Shown: one piece after another, positions 27,536-38,470 of the stretch
Layout: each line of letters opens with the position of its first letter
Position numbering within the stretch: position 1 is the stretch's first letter
Source of the DNA: Scylla paramamosain
Taxonomy: Eukaryota; Arthropoda; Malacostraca; Decapoda; Portunidae
Assembly (NCBI RefSeq): GCF_035594125.1
Contig: NW_026973701.1
Location: forward strand, 475,001 to 539,000
DNA: 64,000 nt
Direction: 5' to 3'
Notes under the pieces: model-generated
The model's input: the letters and a program-made list of their open reading frames with translations, nothing else
Database searches by the model: none
Told to the model about the DNA's origin: nothing
Made by a program: the position numbers and the translations under genes

Positions 27536-28184
27536 GAATTTGTATATTAGTTTTGGTTAATCCTTCTGGCTCGTTTTCCTTGGGGATTGACACCTCATTG
27601 GACCTTTTTTATATATAAATTTAGTTGTCCTTAATCATTACCCCATTTACAATAGAGAAAAAAAGTGATCAGTTAAGACAGGCTAAAGTCACCATGTTGG
27701 AAGATAGGTTTGACTAGATTAAGCTAAGCTTGTGTTAAGAGACAGATTATTAATGTTTGATTGAATTATTGATTTGTGGGTTACGTTAGGTTAGCTTAAA
27801 ATTGTCATAGGATACTTGTATTACTTATATTATTATTTGATTTACCGTGTGGTTGACTTGAGACGCTGCAGCAAAGTCAGTGAATCAGCAACTCCCGCTA
27901 ATCGTCCCCTGTGTGTGGACAGTTTGCATTATGGATCAGTTAGCATAACAAACACTTCACTTCCCTCCCCGTGATCAACTGGAGGCGAGGTGTTGCATTA
28001 AGGGAGGCAGCGAGTGGGCGTGCCATTCACTGCTTCATTTCCCAAAGCCATAACTTGAAATGCAAGACAATTTAGCATAGGTAACAACAAGGGGACGCCA
28101 TAGTAATGAACACACTACATTTTCTTTCTACATTTTCTTTCTATCACCGTCTCATGCTTACCATATAAGAGAGAGAGAGAGAGA

Positions 28185-28215
<31 letters not shown>

Positions 28216-28413
28216 GTGCGCGAGTGTGCGTGCGCGCATTATCCTCAACTGTATCAAATATTCTGTTCAGTAATCCCCCGCCACACATTACTGTACACAC
28301 AAGTTCAATTTTCTCTTAATGGAGTGGAGTGAGAGTAAACAGTGAGGTGGAGCTTGTAACGTGGCCTTGCTGGGTAGTGGACAGTGGACATCCTGCCGAG
28401 TGGCGGTTGATGG

Positions 28414-28418
<5 letters not shown>
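27536..28418. other. no recognisable genes
   Basis: AT-rich and unique-looking, with (GA)n-(GT)n at about 28168-28214. No coding or RNA feature was recognised. Confidence 0.5.

Positions 28419-28497
<79 letters not shown>
28419..28497. repeat. (CT)n microsatellite
   Basis: Perfect CT run of about 79 bp. Confidence 0.97.
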
Positions 28498-28501
<4 letters not shown>

Positions 28502-29641
28502 TTATATTAGAAGAATCCAACTTTGGGAATGAGAATAATTCGGTTTTTTTTCGTGTTTCTAGTATTTTATTTATGTGGATTTTACTTTAGTTAATTTAAT
28601 GTCGCTTTGGTCATTTATTTGTGGAAATTTATTTTGTGGAAGTGTGAGGAAGAAGAACAAGCTTACTAATTTAAGAAGGATATTGAAAGCCAGTCATTCT
28701 TCCCCTTTCATGTGATTTTGATATATTTAATCCTTGTAACGACTTGCTTATATTGAAGGTTCAGCCTTGCATCATAAGCTTGGAAAGATCAATTATGCAA
28801 AGGAGGGAGAGGAATATAATATTAGTTTGGATGCTAGCAGTGACTGATTGTCTTTACCTAATCCTTGTAATTTCAACACTTGGTGATGTTGATATTGGTA
28901 TGATGTCTTCAATGAATCTTACAGAAGGTCAGAAGTGCTTGCAATGGGATATGACTAGGAAATCTTACAGTATTAAAGTGGTATATTTTTTAATGCTTTC
29001 TCAAATACACTTGTTTTACAGAGAACAAGAATGGTGCCTCATATTTCTTAGAGCACTTGCGTCAAGGTGAACACAATTATTATCTTTCAGAGAAGAACAG
29101 GAAACAGGGAAAATAGTTAGGAAGTTACGTATAGTTTGGACGGTGTTGACAATAGTAGCTATACGTGATGCAGAAAGGCAGGACATTTTTACGGATATGG
29201 TGATAATAGGGAATGGGAGAAACGAGGTCACCTGGGTCATTTAGGAAAGTGGAAAGTAGGTCAAATAAGACAAAGATTCTAGAAAACGGCAGACATTGAA
29301 AAAATGAAAATACCGGCTAGAGTATTCATCTGCTGCTGCTGCGGTACAAAAAAAAAAAAAATGAAAAGCAAAGTTGAGCTTGTTATCGTCACACCTCATG
29401 ACACAAGAACAGAGGGCTCCAGTACGAGACCTTGTGTTTGTAAGAGTTAAGAAATATAAGTGATCCTCATATTTAATTCAGTGAGGGTCGTTAGTCTGCC
29501 AAAACATGCGGGAGTGACAACCTGATTAGCCTTGATAATACGATGATTGGCTGCCGACTAACTCGTCTATTTAATTCATTCCGTTCGTGCCGCCATCACC
29601 ACGTGTAGTGCACATGTGGGGAGTCCTGGTGCACTAATACC

Positions 29642-29717
<76 letters not shown>

Positions 29718-31843
29718 AAGCTGCTATTATACTCGGAAGCTTAAATTTCCTAGTGTAGAGGGGTACTGACCTTCCTTGATTGCCTTTTTAGCGTGCCTCA
29801 GCATCAGTGGTGCTTCCAGCCACCGGCAGTGTGTTGAGACTTAAAAGTGTCCATGTAACGGTGAATTATTTATGGGTCAATGTTTTTAAAAATTGTGTTT
29901 TTTATTTGCTTTTCATTCTCTTAGTTGAGGGGCGGGGAACACTTAATGGGTGGTTGACCACCATCAGGGCCACCATTCCACCGCATTCATGGCCACCCTA
30001 CCCGCGCTCATCTAGTCACGTCCCCTTAGTGCAGCGCCCCTCATCTGTATGTATGCTGAAGAGACACGGAAAAATGAACACTCGTATCTCTGTGAAATAT
30101 TGTGCGCCATAAAGTCTCTTGTCCTCTACGGCTTTTTTTTTTTATTCCTTCTTATAATATTTATAGAAGAGTCCTCTTGCCACACATAAAACTGGGTATT
30201 CATGTATATTGTTACGGTAGGATCAGACACGTGGAAATAAGGATATTTAACTGTGTGTGAAGTGTTGTGCTGACTAAAGTAGTGTGTAGTGCCTCATCAA
30301 ATAGCAAGACAGTGTTGGAATGCTTCAGGGAGATAAGGGGAGGGCGGGCGACAGGGATCCAGTATGCAGGAGGAGAGTATTAGGAACCGGAGCAAATGCA
30401 AACTTGTTATAGTCACCGTGGAGTGGATTCCAAGGAACGGCTGGTGGAGTAAATAAAATTAATTCATATAAGACATAGCCATTGGGTTTTTTTTTCATGT
30501 TGGGAAGGATATTCACTACGATTACCGTATAAAACTGCAACACTTTTTTGTTTTTATCTTGCTACCAAAGCTGTCATTTATCTACTGACTTACATAACGC
30601 ACTGTTGTTCAACTCTAGATCATTAATTTTATTCATTTTTTATTTTTTTTATTTATTTACTTTTTTTATTTTTTTATTTTGTCGCTATGATTAAGTGGTT
30701 AAATTACGATTTGTTATTAAGGTACGAATGTATATTTGTTACTTCATCACCTGAGTGTGGAGTACAGGTGCATCACGACACCTCCCCACCTGTCACAGTA
30801 CTTAACACAGGCATGTCTTCCACTAACCATAACAAAAAAAAGAAAAATTAATAAGTAAATAAATAAAATGAATAAAAAAAGAGGAAGAAAAACGAACCAA
30901 TCAATTGAAGCAGCCAGAGGTATTCGTGGAGACACAAGACACAGCGCAGTCTGACCCTGACCATTGTCACGCGAACAAAACTGGTGCATTTTTTACTTCA
31001 GTTTGAACTGCACCGAATGTGACATGTGGACAAGGACGGCCAGAGAGAACGTGTCCCCACTGAATCTGACTTGGATGAGGACGCACAACATTATCAAACA
31101 TTTCTACGTCTTATCGCAACATTTCACAGCCTGTAGTAATAGTCATTGTAGTTTTCTAGGTCTTTATTGGGATTTTAATTATTATTTAGCAAGGATTCTG
31201 CATCATCCACAGGAAAAAGAAAAAAAAAAACCTGAGCCAGACTAATTATCAGTGTGGCCTTTGATAACAGGTCTGTGATTAAGCTTGTTCACTGCTTATG
31301 ACACACAGCTTTGTATGATGAACTACTCTCTCATTTCCTTCCCTTCATTACATAATGGAAAAAAAAAAAATTCCTCTACTGTAATTTGCTGTCTTGTACA
31401 TACGTATGTGATTATTAAAATTGTGTGCAGTACTTTGTGTTGCAAAGTTTAGCGCATTACCGTGAAAAAAAAAAAAAAAAAATTGATCTATTTTCTTTAT
31501 CGTAAATGCCTGTTATAATTACATACAGTGCTTTTTAGTGTCATAAACTGCAGCATTAACACAGTAAAATAGCCAAAGAAAACTCGCATAACTCACAAAC
31601 ACGAAGCAGCATGTACACACACGTTCCCCTTGCTCGTGCCGTGTCACTGTGTGCATGTGATGGCGCGATGCATCTCCCACCAACTTGGACGCCACAGCCT
31701 CCTTATTTTTCATTACTGGCGCGTAGAGTGCGGGATAACTCACAGCTTGCAGGGGGAAATTGATGGCAGCTGTATACAAGGTGGAAGATTATTTATACGC
31801 GTGGTATATTGAGAGAGAATTTGTAGGTGGCGTGTTTAGTAGG

Positions 31844-31847
<4 letters not shown>
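28498..31847. other. no recognisable genes; one (GA)n run
   Basis: Contains a GA run at about 29643-29715, homopolymer A and T stretches, and short frames without recognisable domains. I could not support any gene or RNA in this stretch. Confidence 0.5.
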
Positions 31848-31905
<58 letters not shown>

Positions 31906-31950
31906 AATGAATGATACTTTGACACAACTACAAGATATGTTATCATTACC

Positions 31951-32019
<69 letters not shown>
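31848..32019. repeat. two (GA)n runs
   Basis: GA runs at about 31848-31901 and 31953-32019, separated by about 50 bp of unique sequence. Confidence 0.95.
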
Positions 32020-32021
<2 letters not shown>

Positions 32022-32747
32022 AATTTACATCATACTAAATGGAACGAATAATTTTCAATATTCATAAACGTTGGTTGTTTTAGGAATAATTTCGTTGGCC
32101 AGTGGTTGTTATGTTTTGAGTTAAGCTAAACTAATTCTGAACTGAATAGCAGGAAAATATGTAAGGACGGCAATATGAAGCGACGCTGAAAGAAAACGGA
32201 AGTTACAAAAATAAGAGGGACTGAAATATAAGCTTTCCTGGGAGAGAATAAAGAGGACAAGTCACCAACAAGGATTATAAATGAAGGAGATTAGTGGAGA
32301 CTTTCGTTCTGTTGGAAAATAGTACATGATGACGGTGAAGAGGAGGATGAAGAGGAAGAGGAGGAGGAGGAGAAGGAGGAGGAGGAGGAGGAGTACTAAT
32401 AAAAAAAACTATTATTTTAAACTAAGATGGAATATCATTTAGTTTCCTCCACCTTTGCCCGCATCTATCACACATCCACCACCACCACCACCACTTCTCC
32501 TCCTCCTCCTCCTCCTCCTCCTCCCTAGCCTTCTCGTAGCTTCCACAGCCCACTCCTTCAACTTTCCCTAGTAAACACTATCTCCTGCTCCTTAATTAGC
32601 TTTCCCCTCACCCATTTCCCCTCTCATCACCTGCCTCCTCCTCCATTTCCTCTCCATTTACTCTCCCTTAACTTCCCTCTCTTCCCTCCTTTCTTTCCGT
32701 CCCTTCACGCCTCCCGCCCACGTCCTCCCCTTATGATCTCTCTTGTT

Positions 32748-32751
<4 letters not shown>
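32020..32751. other. no recognisable genes; purine- and pyrimidine-rich tracts
   Basis: A GAG/GGA tract at about 32336-32394 is followed by a CCA/CCT tract at about 32476-32523. No gene was recognised. Confidence 0.55.
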
Positions 32752-32830
<79 letters not shown>

Positions 32831-32875
32831 ATCATTTTTTTTAACTCTCCTGTCCATTTCATAGCATACCACCAA

Positions 32876-32959
<84 letters not shown>
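32752..32959. repeat. inverted pair of (CT)n and (GA)n
   Basis: A CT run of about 71 bp (32752-32822) and a GA run of about 80 bp (32880-32959) are separated by 57 bp. The two arms are complementary and could form a long stem with the unique spacer in the loop. Confidence 0.95.
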
Positions 32960-32961
<2 letters not shown>

Positions 32962-33722
32962 GAGTATGAGTCTTGAAGGCTGAGATAGAAGTGGTAAAAG
33001 AGAGGTCATCTGCAGTTTGCATTCCATCATCTCTCCCTCTTTCCTTTTCCGCTTCCCAGCCTTCTGCCTCCCTCTCACAGTACGGTGGCTATGCATGGAA
33101 CCATCAGCTACACAACGTGGTACTGACTTGCGACTCGTGTGTAGCGTATCAGCGTCTTCTGTGGCGAGGCATTCCAGGTCTGGCCTTGTTTTGGTATGTT
33201 TCGTATTTGTTACCTTCATCTTTATTAACTATATTTTGATTTACCATTGTTCTCGTTTTAAAAAGTTATGCACTCTCTCTCTCTCTCTCTCTGGGAATCA
33301 TAGGGGGAGAAAAATGGTCGATGAGAGAAATCCAGTAAATTTGATGTTAATGATAATGATGCGGTGATATTATAATGACGTAATGGAGGAGGATGAGACG
33401 TGATAGGACCAGCAATGAGTAGGGTATGATTATACTGGTGATTATAAGTGACAGATAGGACGATAGGAGTTGTGACAGGAAACAGATGAGGGGAAAGTGA
33501 GGGATGGTGATGGGCGCTGACGGGGGAGGGGGTGATAAGTGGGGCTAGATTTGAAAGCAGTGATGCATGTGATGGCGCAGCGAGAGAGGAATGGTGGAGA
33601 ATGGCAATGGTGGTGAAAGAGATAGTGGGGAGTGTGCTTCATGGTGAGAGATGGTGACGGTTGTAGTGGTTATAAGATGGTGATGAGAGTGATGAGTGTT
33701 GAAGGTGATGGTGATGAGATAG

Positions 33723-33726
<4 letters not shown>
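32960..33726. other. no recognisable genes
   Basis: Includes a short CT run (33269-33291) and a G-rich stretch with GGTGATG-like phrases (about 33420-33720). No conserved feature was recognised. Confidence 0.5.
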
Positions 33727-33794
<68 letters not shown>

Positions 33795-33936
33795 CGATTG
33801 GTTCTTTCACACAGATCATTATCGTTGTTTTCGAAATCTGGAATTAAAGAAGAAGATTGGTTTGCAGGAAGAGGAAGAGGAAATAGAGGAATAGAGCGAA
33901 GGTTTGTCCTCTAGGGAAGATGAATGAGATGGAAAC

Positions 33937-34021
<85 letters not shown>
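33727..34021. repeat. (CA)n and (GA)n microsatellites
   Basis: CA run at about 33727-33793 and GA run at about 33941-34021. Confidence 0.95.
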
Positions 34022-34022
<1 letters not shown>

Positions 34023-34862
34023 CATAAAGACAGACACAGACAGAAATAATTAAGTAAACACAAGACAAAACAATGAGAATAAAAGGATGAAAACGTTCAG
34101 GACAAAACAGGAAACTTTTGTAATTGGAAATGCCAAGAAGAAAAGACAGTAATTGTAACTCCTGCGCAAGTTAAGTTTACGTACAAGATGGCGACGGGAA
34201 AAAAAAAAAAAAAAAAAACGATATGAGAACAGGAGATGTACGAATGTGGGAAATAAATAAAGAAAATCTGAACGAATGAAGAGCAGTCAAAAAAAAAAAA
34301 AAAATGTGAAACACGATATTGAAAGAAGAAATTGAAGGTGGTGCCGTGACGCAAAATTGGACAACAGAAAAACAAAGAGAAATTTATAGTCAAAGCAAGT
34401 GACAGAATGAGACGCTAAAGACAAAACAGGGAGCGAGGATTAGAGGACGCTTGTAACTTTGGTGAACTGGAGTAAGAGAGGAAGCAGTGAGGCAAAAGTG
34501 AGGGGAATGAGGGGAGAGGAGAGCAAGGCAGCCATTAATCTACAGACAATAGAAGCGTCGCGGCCTTGGATTAATTACAGTTGTCCTCTGTGTGTGGCTG
34601 ACGGTCCACCTAGAGTGCGTGTGTGTGTGTGTGTGTGTGAGTGAGAGAGAGAGAGACAGAGAGCTGGTATACATAAATCCACATAATCCATACGGGCTGC
34701 AATAATCTCATCGTCTTAACTTCCAACATCCTTCCTGCTTTATGACTGAAGGAAGGCGAGTGAAAGGAGGGAAGGGAAGGGGAGGGAGGCCTTACATGAA
34801 CATCTCATTTTCAAGAAACAACAAAGGGAAAGAAAGATTGAGATAACCCCGAAATTGCCTTT

Positions 34863-34925
<63 letters not shown>

Positions 34926-34929
34926 TGTG

Positions 34930-34960
<31 letters not shown>

Positions 34961-35380
34961 CCAGCATAAACCAACTCGGTTCAACAATAACACGAAGAAA
35001 ACTTGTGTCATTTGGGTGGAAACTAAATTATGTCCAGAAACGAGGCGTCTGTCCTGCTCTTTCTGTGCAGTTCCCCTTCTGCATGCGGGCGGTCGAAAGC
35101 CTTTCCCCCTTCAAGGTATTTCCACTCATGAGTATAAAGTTAATAGCTTGTAGTTTGAGGGCAGAAGCCACCCTCCTGAATTTTAGCCATAGGACTTTTA
35201 TTGAAACATTTGTTCAAGAGGTAATCCACCGTGGCATTATTATTGTTTTTTACTGGTTATGAAACATGTCCAGTATAGAAACAGCTGTGTTCCGTCTGTC
35301 TGTATGTCTGTTTTCTAATAGTGTGCCTCCATAGTGTTCACAGTCATGCAATATAACTGAACAGGAATACCATCTTACCC
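34022..35380. other. no recognisable genes; (GA)n-(GT)n
   Basis: Contains poly-A runs near 34200 and 34290 and a GA run continuing into GT (34866-34960). Between about 35000 and 35380 nothing coding could be supported, although the interrupted LINE may start somewhere in this part. Confidence 0.5.
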
Positions 35381-35605
35381 TACTAGTTGGATAATGGCAA
35401 AAGTGTTCACTATATATAAACGTGGGTCTAAAGCACTCCCGAGTAATTATAGAGCAATTAATGTTATTAATACAATAGCAAAATTATATGACATGGTCCT
35501 GTCAGCTCGCCTCCATCAGTGGTTTGTGCCTCACCGGGAACAGGCGGGGAGTCAGCCAGGAAGAGGATGTGTGGAACATCTGGTAACACTCAGAGTGTTG
35601 ATGGA
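35381..35605 (+). mobile_element. 5' part of a non-LTR retrotransposon reverse transcriptase, interrupted by the Polinton
   Basis: The open frame encodes the fingers region of a reverse transcriptase: TSWIMAKVFTIYKRGSK, LPSNYRAINV, and a QPGRGCVEHLVTLR segment. It is cut at the Polinton target site (GATGGA, 35600-35605). The frame is in phase with the continuation that starts at 51673, so the two halves were one ORF before insertion. The element's 5' end was not located. Beyond 35605 the same open frame runs into the inverted repeat and is not meaningful. Confidence 0.88.
35600..35605. repeat. target-site duplication, left copy
   Basis: GATGGA directly precedes the element's first bases (AGTAGTTGGG) and is repeated directly after its last bases (CCCAACTACT) at 51673. 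Six-bp duplications are the known hallmark of Polinton integration. Confidence 0.93.
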
Positions 35606-36930
35606 AGTAGTTGGGAAATTGCCACCAGGGTCGCCTATCCTTATATGGCAAGCCATGACGGCCCCCCATTTCATGGGGGCCGTCATGGCTTGCCATATAA
35701 GGATAGGCGACCCTGGCGGCAATTACCCGGGAGTGGCGATCCATTTCAAGATAGAGACCCCGGCTGTAAATAGGGTGTTGGGGGATGGGAGAGGGGAGGG
35801 GGGAGGGGGGAGGGGGGAGGATGGGGTTCCCGCCCCCACCCCCAGGAGCGACTCTGATGGCATGCCATATTGCGAGTGTGGACCTTATCAAGTTGCAATG
35901 GGGAAACCTGACAGCAATTTTCCGTAGACTTCAGTGGCAGTCCATGTCAGGATGGAGGCCCAGGCTGTAGATTAGTGGGGGTTGGGAAGGGGGTGATTCA
36001 TGACGACGACATCAGGGGGTGGGGGGGGAGGGAGGGGGGAGGGCCGCTGACGGCGACACTGACGGAGAAGAGGTGAGGGGGCGTGCGTCCTTATGCTTCG
36101 GCGACGATGGAATGACTAAATGAATCAATGATGGTGGGTGGAAAATAATTGAGTGAAAGGAGGGGGAGGGGGGAGGGTGTGGACTGGCGGCCAGACGTGG
36201 AAGTCGCCACACACACGCGTGGCTAGGGGACTGTGACGGCAATGCCGTGTAGGTCGCCCTTTCACGTCCCCCCCACCCCCAACCCACCCACCCAGGGGCG
36301 ACTCTGACGGCAAGCCATATTGCGATGGTGATCCTGATAGCAATTTTCCATAGACCCATGCTTGGGAAGAGGGGGGTGATTCACGACGGCAAACACCAAG
36401 GGGGGGGGGAGGGGGAAGGGGGGGGAAGCGGGACGGTGACGGCGACACTGACGGAGAGGTGGGGGGAGGCGTGCGTCCTTATCCTTCGGCGACGATGGAA
36501 TGACTAAATGAATCAATGATGGTGGGTGGAAAATAATTGAGTGAAAAGGGGGTGGAGGGGGGGAGGGGAGGTGGGGGGGGGGGGGGGGGGGACTGGCGGC
36601 CAGACGTGGCAGCCGCCCGCCACACACGCGTGATTAGGGGGACTCTGACGGCGCATGCCATAGAAGTCGCCCTTTCCCTTTCATTCACGGAATCCTGGAG
36701 GGTGGGGTGACTGAGTGTTGCCATCACGCGTTCCCTCCGACATCTCAATACATCCCCTATGGTCAAGGTCGTCGCGACAGCCTCACGAGGTTCCGTTACC
36801 TGTCCATCCTTTTTACCTGGAGAAAGCGTCTGTGACGGCCAGGGCGGAGCGGCGGCCTCTTCCACTTTCACCGACCGCCAGCGGCATGGCTGACGTAATA
36901 CTTATGTCGGATGGCGGTCTTATTACTATC
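35606..36930. repeat. left terminal inverted repeat
   Basis: About 1,325 bp matching the reverse complement of 50346-51672, with only small indels, mainly in G-runs. The inner limit coincides with an (ATT)n microsatellite at 36930-36973. Within the repeat, a block of roughly 380-455 bp recurs in diverged form: GCGACTCTGA(T/C)GGCA phrases at about 35846 and 36298, and GGTGATTCA(T/C)GACG phrases at about 35992 and 36375. No genes lie here; proline-rich open frames come from G/C-rich repeat sequence. Confidence 0.95.
35622..35719. repeat. 47-bp near-perfect hairpin inside the left terminus
   Basis: Arm 35622-35669 and arm 35673-35719 are complementary with one mismatch and one extra C, leaving a 3-nt loop. 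The hairpin begins 16 bp from the element end and has an identical counterpart in the right repeat (51559-51656). Both arms contain CCTTATATGGCAAGCC. Confidence 0.93.
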
Positions 36931-36973
36931 ATTATTATTATTAATATTATTATTATTATTATTATTATTATTA
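36930..36973. repeat. (ATT)n at the inner edge of the left inverted repeat
   Basis: An ATT trinucleotide run, with its counterpart at 50277-50345 on the right. Similarity between the two ends stops at these runs. Confidence 0.9.
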
Positions 36974-37001
36974 GAAAGGTTATGCAGAGTCGATGGAACA
37001 T

Positions 37002-37013
37002 TTTATTTTTATT
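37002..37013 (-). terminator. tandem polyadenylation signals
   Basis: Two adjacent AATAAA hexamers on the minus strand (37013-37008 and 37007-37002), about 50 bp after the stop codon of the spliced Pro-rich gene. They probably end that transcript and may also serve upstream minus-strand genes. Confidence 0.6.
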
Positions 37014-37061
37014 AGGACAAATACAGCTCATTGCTTATTAGGGCAAATACATCTCTTTCAT

Positions 37062-37774
37062 TCAAAACATTTGCGAATTGAAGGCGAAGAGATCATCGTC
37101 ATCGCTGTCAATGACGGGCGTAGTTTTAATGACTCTAGGAACCAGCTTCTTACGAGGGGCGGCTGGAGCAACGGGGAGTTTTGGTGTGCTGTCGTCCTCT
37201 GGCGTGTTAGGGGGAATATTTTTTTTTTTTCTGTTTTCCTGCGACTTCTTCTTCACCTCCTGACCCTCTTTGCCGCCTACTGTCGACTCATCTGACCGTT
37301 GCGGCTGTGCTTCGGTCGGAGGTGGCATCAGCGACTCCTGAGGTGGCGGAATCGACTGCGATGCCGGCTGCTGCTGTTGCGACTCCTGTCCTGATGGAGC
37401 GTCAGGAGGTGGGCTGGCCGGCAGTGGCGACATGTCGTCATCACTAAAGATCAATTTCTTCTTTGCAGGTTCTGACATTTTCTCCACATTGACATCCTCA
37501 TGGTCAGCACGGCTTCGCTTACCCCCAGCATCGCCCAGATAGATATCAAAGCGGAAAGAGATGCGTTCTGTAACAGACAAAAAAAAAAAAAAAAAAAAAA
37601 AAAAACGATGAGAACAATGGAAAAGTTTTTATTTCCCCTCCCACTCTCCCTCTTCTTATTCATTGGCAAAGAACGTTAATGTAATTTACAATGGTGAAGA
37701 TGTCAGATGCCGTGCAAGGTAATGGCGTACTCACCCGCAGTTCTCAAGATGAAATGTTTGTTAGCTTGCTCCAT
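37062..37774 (-). CDS. spliced Pro/Ser-rich Polinton protein of unknown function
   Basis: Exon 1 is inferred at 37774-37735 (ATG, 13 codons plus one base), ending at a perfect donor GTGAGT. The intron spans 37734-37568 and ends in a long T-run and TTACAG. Exon 2 (37567-37062) continues in the matching phase. Without splicing, the exon 2 frame has no ATG. The product is about 180 residues: an N-terminal segment with alternating aromatics (ISFRFDIYL), a Lys/Arg/Asp-rich stretch, a long Pro/Gln/Ser-rich disordered middle, KKK-rich basic patches and an acidic end (DSDDDDLFAFNSQMF). I do not recognise a family. The composition suggests a disordered nuclear or virion-associated protein. It lies last in the minus-strand series. 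Confidence 0.65.
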
Positions 37775-37891
37775 TCTTGGAGATGAGGCTTCGACGTCCG
37801 ACTGGGTTGAGAGGTGATGGCGAAGTGACGCTTATCCGTCAGCAATTACCCCATATTGACCCCCTTTCCCACCCCCACCCCACCCCCCAAT

Positions 37892-38464
37892 CTACCTTAT
37901 TACCGCTTTACAGATGTTACGACATCTCGCCCGGCTGCCGGCTGGGCAAAACGTAGGCATGCAATGCGGCATATTACGAAATATTACGTATGCCATACGA
38001 GTAATTTTTTTGTCATTATATAGATATTGATGCTTTTTGAAGGTGGCGTGAATAATGCACATTGCACGTTTTAATGTATGCCAACTCAGTAGAAGGCAAA
38101 AGAACATGCAATAAATGCCACACACGAGGGAATTCAACCCCTGAAGTCGATAATTTAATGTGCTAATTTTCATATGTGGACAAGTTTGCATAAAATGATG
38201 TAAGACAGCGGAATTGTATTTGGGATGCAAGTTATAGCTATCGTAATAGCCTATGGTCTGACTTTGAAAATTAAGATAAACAGTAATCCAGTGGCCCATG
38301 GTCTTTGAGTCACTCAATGTATTTAGAATGAAAACGCATGGCTTCACCTGTTTTCTGGCAAGATTTATCAGATCTGTCACATGGCGATGATCGTGACAGC
38401 CTAAAAAATAAACTCGATCGCCCAAGATGCCTGCTAGACCGGCCTGTATTTCACGTGCATTCAT
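37892..38464 (-). CDS. PRO: adenain-type cysteine protease (maturation protease)
   Basis: A 190-residue protein of the adenovirus-protease type that all Polintons carry. It would process capsid and core proteins during virion maturation. The catalytic set is visible in order: His58 in GHW, Asp75 in YYDSYN, Gln108 in LQG, and Cys115 in SLVCGIYC. The N-terminus has the family pattern of a short helix followed by GDRVYFLGCH. The start ATG at 38464 lies only 6 bp after the stop of the capsid gene upstream, so the two probably share a transcript. Length fits the family (about 180-220) and no frame damage is seen. Confidence 0.92.
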   Translation of the reverse strand: MNAREIQAGLAGILGDRVYFLGCHDHRHVTDLINLARKQVKPCVFILNTLSDSKTMGHWITVYLNFQSQTIGYYDSYNLHPKYNSAVLHHFMQTCPHMKISTLNYRLQGLNSLVCGIYCMFFCLLLSWHTLKRAMCIIHATFKKHQYLYNDKKITRMAYVIFRNMPHCMPTFCPAGSRARCRNICKAVIR

Positions 38465-38470
38465 GACGGC

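Noticed and set aside
35606..35927. Continuation of the reverse transcriptase frame into the Polinton end
   Set aside because: The frame is open by chance across the terminal hairpin; the exact target duplication shows that the protein is cut at 35605.
36012..36871. Proline-rich open frames in the left inverted repeat, with counterparts at 50405-51299
   Set aside because: They follow G/C homopolymer runs, lack any domain, and occur symmetrically in both inverted repeats, so they reflect composition.
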